Shown: positions 1 to 9,045 of the stretch, piece by piece | Layout of the letters: every line of letters begins with the position of its first letter | Numbering within the stretch: the stretch's first letter is position 1 | NCBI GenBank assembly: GCA_000381625.1 | Contig: KB906767.1 | Location: 6,471,672-6,535,671, forward strand | Length of the DNA stretch: 64,000 nucleotides | From: Bryobacterales bacterium KBS 96 | GTDB lineage: Bacteria; Acidobacteriota; Terriglobia; Bryobacterales; Bryobacteraceae | Direction: 5' to 3' | Position numbers and translations under genes: made by a program | The notes under the pieces: model-generated | Seen by the model: only the letters and a program-made list of their open reading frames with translations | What the model was told of the DNA's origin: nothing | The model's database searches: none

Positions 1-1
1 C

Positions 2-31
2 CAGTTGCTCGGTATGGGGGCGGCGCAATGA
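2..31 (+). CDS. istA: IS21 transposase IstA, last codons only
   Basis: Only the last nine codons and the TGA stop lie in the window. The stop overlaps the ATG of the next gene as ATGA, the usual istA-istB arrangement in IS21 elements. The identification rests on that overlap and on the IstB-like product that follows, since too little of the protein is visible for a direct match. Confidence 0.5.
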   Translation, partial: QLLGMGAAQ

Positions 32-369
32 GCACTCAGATGGCGCAGTTGCAAGAGGCGGCGATCAAAGCGCATTGCAAGAGCTTGCGCATGCCGATGA
101 TCGCCACCCAGTTTGGCACGTTAGCGGAGCAGGCGATTCGAGAGAAGAAGACACATATCGGGTATCTCGAAGCTCTATTACTGGCCGAGGTCGAAGAACG
201 GGAACGAAACACGATTGAGCGCCGGATCCGCGAAGCGCATCTGCCGCGAGTGAAAACGCTGGAGGAATTCGATTACACGCAGTCACCGAACGTGACTGCG
301 GCGAAGATGCGCGATCTGGCTGAAGGCGGCTACATCGATCGCGCGGAACCGGTCCTGTTTATCGGCGAG
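28..369 (+). pseudogene. istB: IS21 helper ATPase IstB, 5' part, interrupted
   Basis: This is the N-terminal 114 residues of an IstB/DnaC-like AAA+ ATPase, which helps IstA insert IS21. The typical N-terminal region is present (MPMIATQF, then YLEALLLAEVEER). The reading reaches VLFIGE, the start of Walker A, and then becomes foreign sequence ending soon after at 411. The rest of the gene resumes in register at 3066, where GTGKTHLL follows. Joining 28-369 to 3066-3506 rebuilds a protein of about 260 residues, normal for IstB. The gene is therefore disrupted by insertion of the element at 370-3065 and the IS21 copy should lack helper activity. Confidence 0.9.
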
Positions 370-486
370 GGCGATCCTGGGACATTCTGCACCCCCTTGC
401 TACATCATTGAAAACACAAAGCATCCTGATTGCCGATTAATGGTCGACGGACTTGCTTTTCCGATTCTCGTCAGCTGAAAACCCAC

Positions 487-2574
487 TTAGCGGTCCACAA
501 ACATGGGTAATATCGTCTCCGACGCAGAGGAACCGGCCCGTACCCGACGTTTTGCGTTTCTTACAGCCTGCAAAACTTCCGCGGATTCGACAGCTTCTGC
601 CGAGATCTCCCAAGGCGCCCAGGGCACGACTTGAGTTGCTGGTATATCGCCGGAGTCAATCAACCGCCGCACTACCTTATGGCTTACTTCCAAACGTTTT
701 GATGCCTCCTCCAAAGTGAGGCTTTGGCGGCTTGATGTTTTCGCGTCATAGGCTGGCCACTCATGGTAACTGCGCAGCGAACGGATGCGGCCTTCAGTCC
801 AGGTATTTCCCGTGCCGGTTCGGAAGGTGAGCCTGTTCAGAGTTGCGGCGATCTGATCATCCGGGAACTTGCCCGCCATCTGGCGAATGATCTCTAGAGC
901 CTCAAGACTCGTGCAACGGCTGTGTTTACCCGTCGGATTCTTCTTCATGCGAAGCTCTGAGTGTCGTCCGCCTGTCCAATGAATCATCAAAACAATCTCA
1001 GCCTTTGCCTCATCCACATCGGCGATGATCTCCTCAATCAGAATCCGAATGATGCGCTGCTTTAAGCGCATCTCCGTGGTCGCCGAGTTCCAAACGGCGG
1101 GAAGGTCTTGCGCCAGACTGCAGAGCGTTTCTTTGTCTGGTATCCGTGTGGCGGTATCAGGAAGTTCGTTTTGACGCAATCGCTGTTCGATCTCTCCAGC
1201 AGATTGCAAGGCGGCGTTCCATCGCGCCTCCAACTCTGCCGCCACGAGACGATTATCTGGATCGACAGCCTCATAGCGACGAGCTGCCAAACGTACTTCG
1301 TATTGCGCTTGTTCCAGTTCCAGTGAGAGCACACGATGACGCTGCCGTTGCTGTTCGGCGACACGTGCCGCAACCTCCAAAGCTGCCTCGATGGCGTTGC
1401 CTTCCACAGCCTTCAGGATCTCAGCAGCAATGGCACGGTCCGGCCGCAGGCCACCAAACGAGATGCACCAGTCGGCGCCATGATTGATATGCGCACCGCG
1501 GCAATGGTAGCGTGGCACCTCGCCGTGCGAGCCGCTGTATGCCACGTGGAGCATTCTTCCGCAGCGCCGGCAACGCAACAATCCCGCTAACAAGCTCCGT
1601 CCACCGCGGGCCGCCTTTGGTTCCATGCGTGATTTCATGTGCGCATTATCAGTCAGCATCACTTGGTTACGTTCAAACTGCTCCCAAGCAATGTAACCGC
1701 AATGGTGGTCACGAATCAAGACCATCCAGGTATCGACCGGCTTGAAGTGTCCGTCGCTCTTTCTGGCCCGACCGTCGATCACCTTGGTTCGCGATTCTGT
1801 TTTGCCGAACGCATAAGCGCCCGCATACATCGGATTTCGGACCATGTGCCAGATCGTGTTGTATACCGGCAACTTCCAAACGACGCCGTTTCCGGGAGCC
1901 TCCACAACCAGTGCAGGCAGGCTCGTCTTCTCTGCGCGAAACCACAACAGCACTTGCCGGGCGCTTCCCAACTCCGCCATTTTTGCGAATACCAGATGCA
2001 CAGCCTCCTGCACGCGCCGGTCTGGGTCAATCTCTACTTTGCCGTTCTGCGTCCATCGGAATCCCACTGGCAATCGGAACTGCAGTTCGCCCCGGCGCGC
2101 CTTCTGGCGAATTGCCTCCAGCGAACGTTGCCGTAGCAGGTTTAACTCAAACTCACTCATCGTTCCCTTGAGTCCAAGCAAGAGCCGATCGTTGAGGGCG
2201 CAGGGATCGTACACGCCATCCGGATCAATAACGATGGTGCGAACCAGGCCGCATAGCTCGATGAGATGGCGCCAGTCGCGACCATTGCGGGCCAGTCGCG
2301 ACGCTTCGATGCAGAGCACCGCTCCTACTTGTCCGGTGCAGACTTCCGCCACCAGATGTTCAAATCCGGGCCGTTCTACCTGACCTGAACCGGAACGGCC
2401 AAGGTCCTCATCGATCACTTCAACTTGCTGGAAACCAAGCTGACGCGCATGATCGGCAAGTCCATATTGCCGGCGTTGACTCTCCTGATTGTGAATCACT
2501 TGCCCAGGCGAGGACTGCCGAATGTATACGATGGCACGCCGCTTCAAGTGATCTGGCGATAGTTTCGGATTCAT
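487..2574 (-). CDS. Large serine recombinase
   Basis: This 695-residue site-specific recombinase of the large serine integrase/resolvase type probably moves the element containing it. The N-terminal resolvase domain has the nucleophile region YIRQSSPGQV (Ser21 or Ser22) and the conserved EASRLARNGRDW stretch. A recombinase domain follows (NTIWHMVRNPMYAGAYAFGK), then a zinc ribbon with CRRCGRM and later Cys residues, a long coiled coil (about 420-490) and a C-terminal helix-turn-helix-like segment (SLTLEEASKRLEVSH). The ATG overlaps the stop of the small upstream gene, suggesting translational coupling. It appears intact and full length for the family. Confidence 0.92.
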   Translation of the reverse strand: MNPKLSPDHLKRRAIVYIRQSSPGQVIHNQESQRRQYGLADHARQLGFQQVEVIDEDLGRSGSGQVERPGFEHLVAEVCTGQVGAVLCIEASRLARNGRDWRHLIELCGLVRTIVIDPDGVYDPCALNDRLLLGLKGTMSEFELNLLRQRSLEAIRQKARRGELQFRLPVGFRWTQNGKVEIDPDRRVQEAVHLVFAKMAELGSARQVLLWFRAEKTSLPALVVEAPGNGVVWKLPVYNTIWHMVRNPMYAGAYAFGKTESRTKVIDGRARKSDGHFKPVDTWMVLIRDHHCGYIAWEQFERNQVMLTDNAHMKSRMEPKAARGGRSLLAGLLRCRRCGRMLHVAYSGSHGEVPRYHCRGAHINHGADWCISFGGLRPDRAIAAEILKAVEGNAIEAALEVAARVAEQQRQRHRVLSLELEQAQYEVRLAARRYEAVDPDNRLVAAELEARWNAALQSAGEIEQRLRQNELPDTATRIPDKETLCSLAQDLPAVWNSATTEMRLKQRIIRILIEEIIADVDEAKAEIVLMIHWTGGRHSELRMKKNPTGKHSRCTSLEALEIIRQMAGKFPDDQIAATLNRLTFRTGTGNTWTEGRIRSLRSYHEWPAYDAKTSSRQSLTLEEASKRLEVSHKVVRRLIDSGDIPATQVVPWAPWEISAEAVESAEVLQAVRNAKRRVRAGSSASETILPMFVDR

Positions 2575-2711
2575 CGCCGATCTCCCTTGTCCGGCTCCGT
2601 TGGCTCGACGATCGCAGCGTTCAACAGCAGGTCGGCGAGCGCAATGGCGAGTTCCCGTTGTTTGTCCTGTGGCAATATCATTGGTTCGCTGTTACAAAGA
2701 TGTAGGTTCAT
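2571..2711 (-). CDS. Small protein upstream of the recombinase
   Basis: This ORF of 46 codons (ATG at 2711) or 36 codons (ATG at 2681) ends in a TGA that overlaps the recombinase start. The product contains MILPQDKQRELAIALADLLL, a compact helical segment, and a charged tail. I recognise no family. Its position between a DUF5372-like ORF and a serine recombinase, with overlaps on both sides, suggests an accessory protein of the element. Neither candidate start has a convincing Shine-Dalgarno sequence, so the start is unsettled. Confidence 0.5.
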   Translation of the reverse strand: MNLHLCNSEPMILPQDKQRELAIALADLLLNAAIVEPTEPDKGDRR

Positions 2712-3033
2712 CTGCGTTATCAATGGCGTTTCTTTTTGCGTCACTCGTGCCCTCCTGTAGCATCGGTTCCAGTGATGCTTTATCGCGTTTGCGGTTCGAA
2801 TGCAATCTGTCCAGCAATGTTCGCAACTCAACTAGCGCCGCGGCCGAAGCTAGAGGTGTGCCAATAGTGACGTCAGGAGTCTTTGCGGCGTCCGCGATCC
2901 ACGACGGGAATCCGCCGATGGTTCCGTCGGGCAACTCGCAAAAAATGTACTCTCCATGTGGAAACTTCACCCTTCGCTGAACCCGGAGACTCTGTCCGTA
3001 TAGCGGGTGAAACTCATAATGAATCTTGATGAT
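2692..3033 (-). CDS. DUF5372-like protein of the serine-recombinase element
   Basis: The first gene of the element's minus-strand operon encodes about 110 residues. It contains [17 protein letters not shown], then [20 protein letters not shown] and a leucine-rich tail. This resembles DUF5372-type proteins (H-P-F-H-P-L-F-G), which are often encoded beside serine recombinases; that is from memory. No ATG, GTG or TTG opens the frame before the FHPLYG motif. The only ordinary start is an internal GTG at 2970 that would remove it. The true start may be ATT/ATC near 3024-3033, or the gene may be leaderless. It overlaps the next small ORF. Confidence 0.55.
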   Translation of the reverse strand: MIKIHYEFHPLYGQSLRVQRRVKFPHGEYIFCELPDGTIGGFPSWIADAAKTPDVTIGTPLASAAALVELRTLLDRLHSNRKRDKASLEPMLQEGTSDAKRNAIDNADEPTSL

Positions 3034-3065
3034 CTCGGGTCTATGGGCATTATGTTTCTGGCTCG

Positions 3066-3506
3066 TGTGGAACCGGTAAGACTCACCTGCTTAGCGGGCT
3101 TTGTGTAGCCGCCTGCCGGCAGAAGCGGCGTGTCCGTTTCACGACGGCCGCCGGCTTGGTCAACGAATTGGTCGAAGCCAAACATCAACTGCAACTACGG
3201 CGCGTGATGACGCGCTGGAGCCGCTACGATCTGATTGCGATCGACGAAGTCGGCTACGTGCCGCTGGCTGAAGTGGGCGCCGAGTTCCTATTTCAAGTGG
3301 TGGCCGAGCGGGCTGAGAAGGCGGCCGTCATTCTCACGACGAACCTGCCATTTTCAGAATGGACGCAGGTCATTCCCAATGCGCGGCTCTGCAAAGCATT
3401 GCTGGATCGCATCACCGACCGCGCTCATATTCTGGAGACCGGCACGGAATCTTATCGCTTCCGTCGAACGGCCGAAAAGCAGAAGAAAGGAGCCAAAGCG
3501 AACTGA
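3066..3506 (+). pseudogene. istB: IS21 helper ATPase IstB, 3' part
   Basis: This is the C-terminal 146 residues of the IstB split at 369. It starts within Walker A ([16 protein letters not shown]) and contains Walker B ([14 protein letters not shown]), sensor 1 (ILTTNLPF) and the family ending ([20 protein letters not shown]). Reading is open from the insertion junction to the TGA at 3504-3506. A shortened product from an internal start (GTG or ATG after about 3156) would lack Walker A and could not be an active ATPase. Confidence 0.9.
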
Positions 3507-3678
3507 CAAAGACTGAGCTGTGGAAATGCCGGGCGATGGAAAGCCTGGAAAACCAAGATCAGGTTTTCCATCCTTCCCACCGTCCTTGGAAATCGCTTCG
3601 CGATTCCCACTAATGGAATGGTCCGCCGCTCGCCATCATCCAAGCCGACGGATTATTTTTTAATTTTGGGAGGTCATC
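3507..3678. other. Spacer between istB and the IS110 gene, with hairpins
   Basis: This non-coding stretch contains a perfect 9-bp stem (TGGAAAACC at 3546-3554, GGTTTTCCA at 3562-3570) with a 7-nt loop, and a smaller AATCGC/GCGATT hairpin near 3584-3600. It should contain the right end of the IS21 copy and the left end of the IS110-family element, but the boundary cannot be placed from one copy. A purine-rich Shine-Dalgarno (TTGGGAGGTC) precedes the IS110 gene. Confidence 0.4.
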
Positions 3679-4731
3679 GTGAAGATCCACGCAATCGGCA
3701 TTGATTTGAGCAAGACGACATTTCATGTCGTCGGTTTAGACGAAAAGGGAGCCGTGGTGCTTCGAAGGAAGCAATCGCGGAAGCAGCTTTTGATCTATAC
3801 GGCTAACCTGCCATCCGCCTTGATCGGGATGGAGGCATGCGGGGGAGCGCACTATCTTGGTCGAGCATTAGAAGCTCAGGGGCATCAGGTTCGTCTGATG
3901 CCGGCGCAGTATGTGAAGCCGTTCGTTAAAACTAACAAGAATGATTATCTGGATGCAGAGGCGATTGCTGAGGCTGTGCAACGCCCGACTATGCGGTTTG
4001 TGCCGATTAAGAGCGATGAGCAGTTAGATCTCCAGGCCCTACATCGGGTGCGCGATCGCTGGGTCGCCAGGCGGACTGCCGTTATGAATCAGATTCGCGG
4101 CTTCTTGATGGATCGGGGTCTCACGGTACGTAGAGGTCCCAATTATCTTCGGGAAGTGCTTGTCCCAGTTCTGGACGACTCCAATGCACTTTTCTCAGGG
4201 CGAATTCGCTGGCTGCTCAGAGAACTCCAGGCCGAATGGAACGAGTTAGAGACTCGCATCGAAGAGGTGACTGGCCAGATCGAGGCCATTGCTAAAGAGA
4301 ATGAAGAATGTCAGCGATTGATGGAGATTCCAGGCTTCGGGCCCCTGGTTTCCACTGCGCTTACCGCGGCGGTCGGTAACGCTGCAACGTTCTATAAAGG
4401 CCGAGATCTAGCCGCCTGGCTCGGATTGGTTCCACGGCAACATTCCACCGGCGGTAAAACAAGGCTTCTGGGCATTAGCAAATGTGGAAGTGAGTATCTC
4501 AGACGCATGATGCTCCATGGTGCCCGATCAGTTGTTATGCATGTGGCGCGAAAGAAATCCGCGCTCGGGGCTTGGGTAGAGCAACTCAGCGCGCGGACTC
4601 ACCGTAATGTTGCGGTCGTGGCACTGGCGAACAAGATGGCGCGAATCGCATGGGTCATTTTGCACAAGAGTGAACGCTATCGTCCGGCAGCTCTAGCCCC
4701 GGTATCGCTCAGCCCTGCCGGTGCAATGTAA
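3679..4731 (+). CDS. IS110-family transposase (DEDD, RNA-guided type)
   Basis: This intact 350-residue transposase has both IS110 domains. The N-terminal RuvC-like DEDD domain shows Asp9 (IGIDLSKTTFH), Glu52 (GMEACGG) and the Asp pair KNDYLDAEA. The C-terminal Tnp_20 domain has IPGFGPLVSTAL and the serine region (RQHSTGGKTRLLGISKCG). IS110 and IS1111 enzymes are guided by an RNA from the element's non-coding end (bridge or seekRNA). The strongly folding segment just downstream (4741-4880) is a candidate. I cannot tell the IS110 from the IS1111 subgroup with confidence; a downstream RNA would favour IS1111. Confidence 0.93.
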   Translation: MKIHAIGIDLSKTTFHVVGLDEKGAVVLRRKQSRKQLLIYTANLPSALIGMEACGGAHYLGRALEAQGHQVRLMPAQYVKPFVKTNKNDYLDAEAIAEAVQRPTMRFVPIKSDEQLDLQALHRVRDRWVARRTAVMNQIRGFLMDRGLTVRRGPNYLREVLVPVLDDSNALFSGRIRWLLRELQAEWNELETRIEEVTGQIEAIAKENEECQRLMEIPGFGPLVSTALTAAVGNAATFYKGRDLAAWLGLVPRQHSTGGKTRLLGISKCGSEYLRRMMLHGARSVVMHVARKKSALGAWVEQLSARTHRNVAVVALANKMARIAWVILHKSERYRPAALAPVSLSPAGAM

Positions 4732-4740
4732 CGCGGTATG

Positions 4741-4880
4741 GATCAGAAGACACTACCTTCGCCCTTTCTGATCGTTTATAAGCCAGACGAAGGCGTCCGT
4801 CCAGGCTCTTCGATGAACTCGCTGCGCTCGGCCTGGACCGACACCTTCGTCTGGCTTCGGAATCAATGATCAGGGCGAAG
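4741..4880 (+). ncRNA. Structured 3' region of the IS110 element, candidate guide RNA
   Basis: Directly after the transposase stop lies a long imperfect hairpin. The left arm (4781-4806) pairs with the right arm (4831-4856) at 24 of 26 positions around a 24-nt loop. Just before it an 8-of-9 pairing joins GATCAGAAG (4741-4749) with TTTCTGATC (4765-4773), and GATCAGGGCGAAG (4868-4880) could pair alternatively with CTTCGCCC...TGATC. Such nested structure in the non-coding end of an IS110/IS1111 element is what a bridge or seekRNA would need. No transcript, promoter or guide-target match could be verified. Confidence 0.4.
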
Positions 4881-4987
4881 CCGGAATAGCTAAGCCGTGA
4901 TCGGCAGCGGGTTTGATTTAGACGAGACAGTTGGAGTTTACTTGCCAGGTTTGCTAAACAGATCGATGAATTGGTTAACGGTCCCAT

Positions 4988-5318
4988 CCGGCATTACTGA
5001 AACCTGCGTGGGCATGAGGACGTTGAAGTTCGACCCACTTTTTAGGACAGCTATGCGCGGATTTCATTGTGGCCAGAAGCTTACACTTCACAAACAGGCC
5101 GGATACATTTGCGCAGACCGTCTCTTCCAATCTCAAAGAATCTGCTTGTAAACGGGCGGCGGACCATACAATTCCCACAGCTTCGACCACGGCTTCCTAT
5201 ATATAGGAGAAGGCTTAAAACGGCCTTCCTTATAGAATCAACAACTTAGGGTGGGCCAAATTAAACCGCCGAAGTGGACCAAGTGAACTTGCCAAACGCA
5301 GACGCCGTGTACGTCAAA
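4988..5318. other. Non-coding stretch with a 14-bp palindrome
   Basis: No protein I can support lies here. The one clear feature is a perfect 14-bp palindrome (TCCTATATATAGGA, 5195-5208), followed by GAAGGC/GCCTTC inverted repeats (5209-5214 and 5223-5228). The right end of the IS110-family element should fall in or before this stretch. Confidence 0.4.
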
Positions 5319-5726
5319 TCAGCGCCGTTCACCATCCATAAACGGAGGTACGCCGTGAGTTGTAAACGAAGCGAAGTTTTTTACGGGCGCTGTTTTAAGC
5401 CTCGGTGTCATGGATGCGGGGCTTCGCGCTCCGACAGCGGCTCGTAAGCGTGTAGCGCCCCAGAGACGTACTGTGGCAATAACGTCCAGAGAAACGGTCA
5501 TCCACATTTCGTTCACCTCCCCGAATTGCAGCGTGATGGAACTGTCCTTGATCCATATGGAGGGGCTTTGGGCGAGCACTCTTTCAATTCTTCGGATTCG
5601 GAAGGTCTTTGCATCTACCCAGATGTGCTCAAGTATCAGGCCTTTTTCCTTGCGCTTAGGAACGATGCGCAATACATACTCAGGAATAAGGCCGAAGTTC
5701 TTCAAATTGGCGATTGCAATTCTCAC
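5319..5726 (-). pseudogene. Outer-membrane lipoprotein-sorting-like protein, fragment
   Basis: The reading contains IWVDAKTFRIRRIERVLAQ, then WIKDSSITLQFGEVNEMW and VSLDVIATVRLWG. This resembles the C-terminal half of the LolA-like 'outer membrane lipoprotein-sorting' proteins common in Acidobacteria. The following residues (RAAVGARSPASMTPR) no longer fit. Upstream on the minus strand to about 5860, related-looking sequence lies in other frames, so the gene is both truncated and frameshifted. It abuts the group II intron. Confidence 0.45.
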
Positions 5727-6157
5727 CCATTGGGCCGAGCTTTTCCCGAATCAGTTCTGCGAGCCCGTTCCTGTTGGTCCGGTTGAACTGTTTGGCCGCA
5801 GTCCTGATTTTAAGATGGCGGACGACTATGTCAGGCCGGAAGGCCTCACATATACGGTTTGAGCGTTAGACGTCGAGCGCCGGGATTAAACCGGCATGTT
5901 GTTGGGGATGAAAGAGCCCTACAAGAAAGGAAAAAGCGAATCCATCTTGGCCCCGAGTCTTGCGGCGAGCATCGCGAGGTGCTGGTCGAAGCGTAGACAG
6001 GGGTATCGGTGGGCGGGGCGATTGAGCTTCGAAAAACGCGTCAATCAGGACGCCGACCTTCTGACGTATTGGGGAAGGCAACACGGCTGGTCGCGTTAGA
6101 CGCGAGTGATCAGCCGGTCCTGCGTAGTCTGAGAACCCGCGCACGCCGAGAAACAAC

Positions 6158-7606
6158 ATGCACGAGAACCGGGAGACCTCTGGAGTGCCTCCTCCCCGTC
6201 GAGGGCGAGGCCGGTCCGAGAAGATGCAAAATCGAACGTCGGACATGCACGCTTCAGAGGAGTCGGACCGCGCCATAGTACCGATGAACGAGCCGAACAA
6301 AGAAGGGCAACCTTCGGCGGAGGTTGGGGAGGGAAGGGCGCGGGCCAAGGAAAACATCGCTCAATCCAACACGAGCCCGACACAGAGCGGGAAAAGAGTG
6401 TCCCAGGGATTGCGCGGTGTGCGACAAGCAGCACAGATAAGGAAGCAAGAACGCTTTACCGCTTTGCTCCACCATGTAACTGTTGATCTGCTGCGGGAAA
6501 GCTTTTATGCCTTAAAACGAAAAGCTGCACCCGGAGTGGATGGCGTGACATGGCAAGAGTATGAAACCGGACTGGAAGGTCGGCTGGCCGACCTGCACAG
6601 TCGGGTGCAACGTGGAGCGTATCGGGCGAAGCCCTCACGGAGAGTCTACATTCCGAAGGCTGACGGTCGGCAACGGCCGTTAGGTGTCGCGGCACTGGAG
6701 GACAAAATCGTTCAACAGGCTGTGGTGACCATCCTCAACCAGATTTATGAGGTGGACTTCAAAGGCTTCTCGTATGGGTTCCGACCCGGTCGCAGCCCGC
6801 ACCAGGCGCTGGATGCGCTGAGTGTGGGTATTCACCGGAAGCGAGTGAAGTGGGTGCTCGATGCAGACATTCGTGGATTCTTCGACAATGTTTCGCACGA
6901 GTGGGTAATGAAGTTCATCGAGCATCGCGTGGCCGATCGCCGTATGCTTCGCCTCATCCAGAAATGGCTAAAGGCCGGGGTGTCGGAAGACGGCGAGTGG
7001 TCGGAGACTAAGGTAGGAACGCCGCAAGGTTCAGTGGTTTCGCCGCTGCTCGCTAACGTATACCTGCACTACGTTTTCGATCTGTGGATAGAAGCCTGGC
7101 GCAAGAGAGTGGCACACGGCGACGTTATTGTCGTCCGATACGCCGATGATCTTGTGGTGGGTTTCGAAAGCCGAGCGGAAGCCGAAGTTTTCTTGAACTC
7201 ATTCAAGGAACGGCTGGCCAAGTTTGGCCTGGAATTAAACACGGAGAAGACGCGGCTGATCGAGTTTGGGCGGTTCGCCGCTCCAAATCGGGAGCAGCGT
7301 GGTGAGGGAAGCCGGAGACCTTTACGTTCCTGGGTTTCACGCATTACTGCGGGAAGCGACGGGGCAATGGAGCTTTCATCGTCTGGCGCAAAACGGCCAA
7401 GGAGCGGATGATTGCGAAGCTACGTGCAATTAAGGCGGAGCTACGTTATCGGATGCATCAGCCGGTGGCGTTGGTTGGTGCTTGGCTGCAGAAGGTTGTG
7501 GTGGGTTATTACCAATATCACGCGATTCCCGGAAACCTGGATCGGTTGCGCATCTTTGGGCAGCGACTGCGGAGGTTGTGGCGCTTGGTTCTAAGTCGTC
7601 GCAGTC
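6158..7606 (+). pseudogene. ltrA: Group II intron reverse transcriptase/maturase, frameshifted and interrupted
   Basis: This is a LtrA-type reverse transcriptase. The RT domain begins at LKRKAAPGVDGVTW and has GFRPGRSPHQAL, VLDADIRGFFDNV, TPQGSVVSPLLANVYLH and the catalytic VRYADDLVVGF. Around 7290-7306 one base of a G run seems lost: reading moves to another frame, where the maturase X domain continues (KPETFTFLGFTHYCGK, then AWLQKVVVGYYQYHAIPGN). At 7606 IS256 copy 1 interrupts it. Coding resumes at 9111 (CGMLPWDRLTPIFSRW, then HPYPMERFIAIHPRWEPYA) and stops at 9240 inside domain V. No HNH endonuclease domain is present. The frameshift and insertion make it a pseudogene unless the former is a sequencing error. 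Confidence 0.88.
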
Positions 7607-7649
7607 GAGACTGTAACGGGAACTGTGTAAGCGGGTGGAGTAATAGCAA

Positions 7650-8924
7650 TCAGAGCGCATCGACCAAGTCGGGCTTGAGCCGATCGCCAAAGAGTAGCAT
7701 CAACTGATTGACGACTATATCCCATCCCTGACGTTTGGTCCAGCGGTTCGTAAAATTCCGGATATTGAGGAAGAGTATTTTAATGACCGATTCGTCAGTC
7801 GGGAAGAGTTTGCGGCTTGCGATATTTTTTCGCATTTGCGAGTGCAAGCTTTCAATGGCGTTGGTGGTGTAGATCATGCGGCGCAACTCGACCGGGTATT
7901 TGAAGAAGGTAGTGAGACTGTACCAGTGAGTACGCCACGAGGCCACCGACATCGGATAGCGGCTGCCCCAAGCTTGCTCAAACTGATCGAGCGCCAGTTC
8001 AGCTGCCTCGACAGTCGGGGCCGAATAGATGGGGCGCATGGCGGCGCACAGCGGTTTGCGGTCTTTCCAGGAAACGAACTTGGTGACATTGCGGATGTGA
8101 TGCACGACGCAGAGTTGCACGTCGGTTTGTGGGAATGCGGACTCGACCGCGCCGGGCAAGCCGGTGAGCCCATCGCCACAGAGGATGAGAATGTCACGCA
8201 CTCCGCGCGCCCTCAGATCGTTCAAGGTTTTCAGCCAGAAACGCGCGCCTTCGGTTTCTTCAATCCACAAGCCGAGCACTTCCTGTTTGCCGGCGAGATC
8301 GACGCCCAGCACCGTGTAGACGCATTTTTTGAGCACGCCCTTATCGGTGCGCACCGCCACACGCAGGCCATCGACAAAGACGATGGGATAGACGGCTTCT
8401 AACGGGCGGTTCTGCCATTCGGTGATCTGTTGCTGCAGCTGTTCGGTGACGCGGGAAACGAACTGCGGCGAGATCTCCACGCCATAGATTTCCTTGGCGT
8501 GTTGCTCGATTTCGCGCGTGGTCAGGCCGCGGGCATAGAGGGAGATGACGGCCTCGGAAAAATTGCCCACCGACGTTTGCCGTTTGGCCACGATCTTGGG
8601 GTCGAAGCTGCTGTTGCGATCGCGGGGAGTTTCAATCTCGATTTCGCCAAAATCACCGCGCACGGTTTTGGCTGTGCCGCCGTTGCGCGAGTTGCCGCTG
8701 CCACGGCCTTCGGGATCATGCCTGGGATAGCCAAGGTGCTCTTCCATTTCCAACTCCAGGAAGGCCTCCAGCGTGTCCTTCACCATTGTCTGAAACAGTT
8801 GTTTGGTATCCATGGCCTGGGTGCCGCCCCCGGCGCGCACCTGGTCCATCAACAATTTCTTGAAGTTCTTGGAATCCTCCGTGCGGGAGGAAAGAGCCGT
8901 CTCTAGCGGTTGTGTCTGAGTCAT
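7650..8924 (-). CDS. IS256-family transposase, copy 1
   Basis: This 424-residue 'mutator'-type DDE transposase starts at the ATG at 8924 (MTQTQPLE), shared with copy 2 and preceded by a purine-rich AAAGGC; an in-frame ATG at 8948 is possible. Catalytic acids are expected in IVFVDGLRVAV, ILCGDGLTGLPGAVE and IYTTNAIESLH. The family signature from CVVHHIRNVTKFVSW onward is complete. It looks intact, including the PVELRRMIYTTNAIE motif that is one residue shorter in copy 2. Confidence 0.95.
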   Translation of the reverse strand: MTQTQPLETALSSRTEDSKNFKKLLMDQVRAGGGTQAMDTKQLFQTMVKDTLEAFLELEMEEHLGYPRHDPEGRGSGNSRNGGTAKTVRGDFGEIEIETPRDRNSSFDPKIVAKRQTSVGNFSEAVISLYARGLTTREIEQHAKEIYGVEISPQFVSRVTEQLQQQITEWQNRPLEAVYPIVFVDGLRVAVRTDKGVLKKCVYTVLGVDLAGKQEVLGLWIEETEGARFWLKTLNDLRARGVRDILILCGDGLTGLPGAVESAFPQTDVQLCVVHHIRNVTKFVSWKDRKPLCAAMRPIYSAPTVEAAELALDQFEQAWGSRYPMSVASWRTHWYSLTTFFKYPVELRRMIYTTNAIESLHSQMRKNIASRKLFPTDESVIKILFLNIRNFTNRWTKRQGWDIVVNQLMLLFGDRLKPDLVDAL

Positions 8925-8998
8925 GGAGCCTTTGCCTTTCGTCTTCATCGGTCTACAGGTTTAGCTCCACCAGAGTCAGGCCGGGTCGAGCCGCCGCT

Positions 8999-9045
8999 TG
9001 CTTGGGGGCTTCGGTCGCCCTCCGGGCTCCCTTCGCCCCCAAGCA
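8999..9045. repeat. Subterminal hairpin of IS256 copy 1
   Basis: TGCTTGGGGGC (8999-9009) and GCCCCCAAGCA (9035-9045) form a perfect 11-bp stem between the IS end and the transposase start. Copy 2 keeps the stem base (TGCTTTGG at 11737-11744, CCAAAGCA at 11780-11787): an extra T in one arm is matched by an extra A in the other. The structure may block read-through transcription from outside. Confidence 0.6.

Larger units (their letters stand above)
370..3065. mobile_element. Serine-recombinase element inserted in istB
   Basis: About 2.7 kb of foreign DNA separates the two halves of istB. The left junction falls after ATCGGCGAG (361-369) and the right before TGTGGAACC (3066 on); joining them restores I-G-E-C-G-T-G-K-T. 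All its genes read on the minus strand: a DUF5372-like ORF, a very small ORF and a large serine recombinase, with short overlaps between them. No terminal inverted repeat and no target duplication longer than a base or two are visible. That fits integration by a large serine recombinase rather than a DDE transposase. Exact ends are uncertain by a base or two. Confidence 0.85.

Noticed and set aside
2967-3194. Minus-strand open frame of 75 codons spanning the right junction of the serine-recombinase element
   Set aside because: It crosses the insertion point into istB and is in a different frame from the DUF5372-like reading, which carries the recognisable motif.
5410-5862. Open frame of 150 codons on the plus strand
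   Set aside because: The minus strand of the same segment carries recognisable lipoprotein-sorting peptides, so the plus frame is probably a shadow of a decayed gene.
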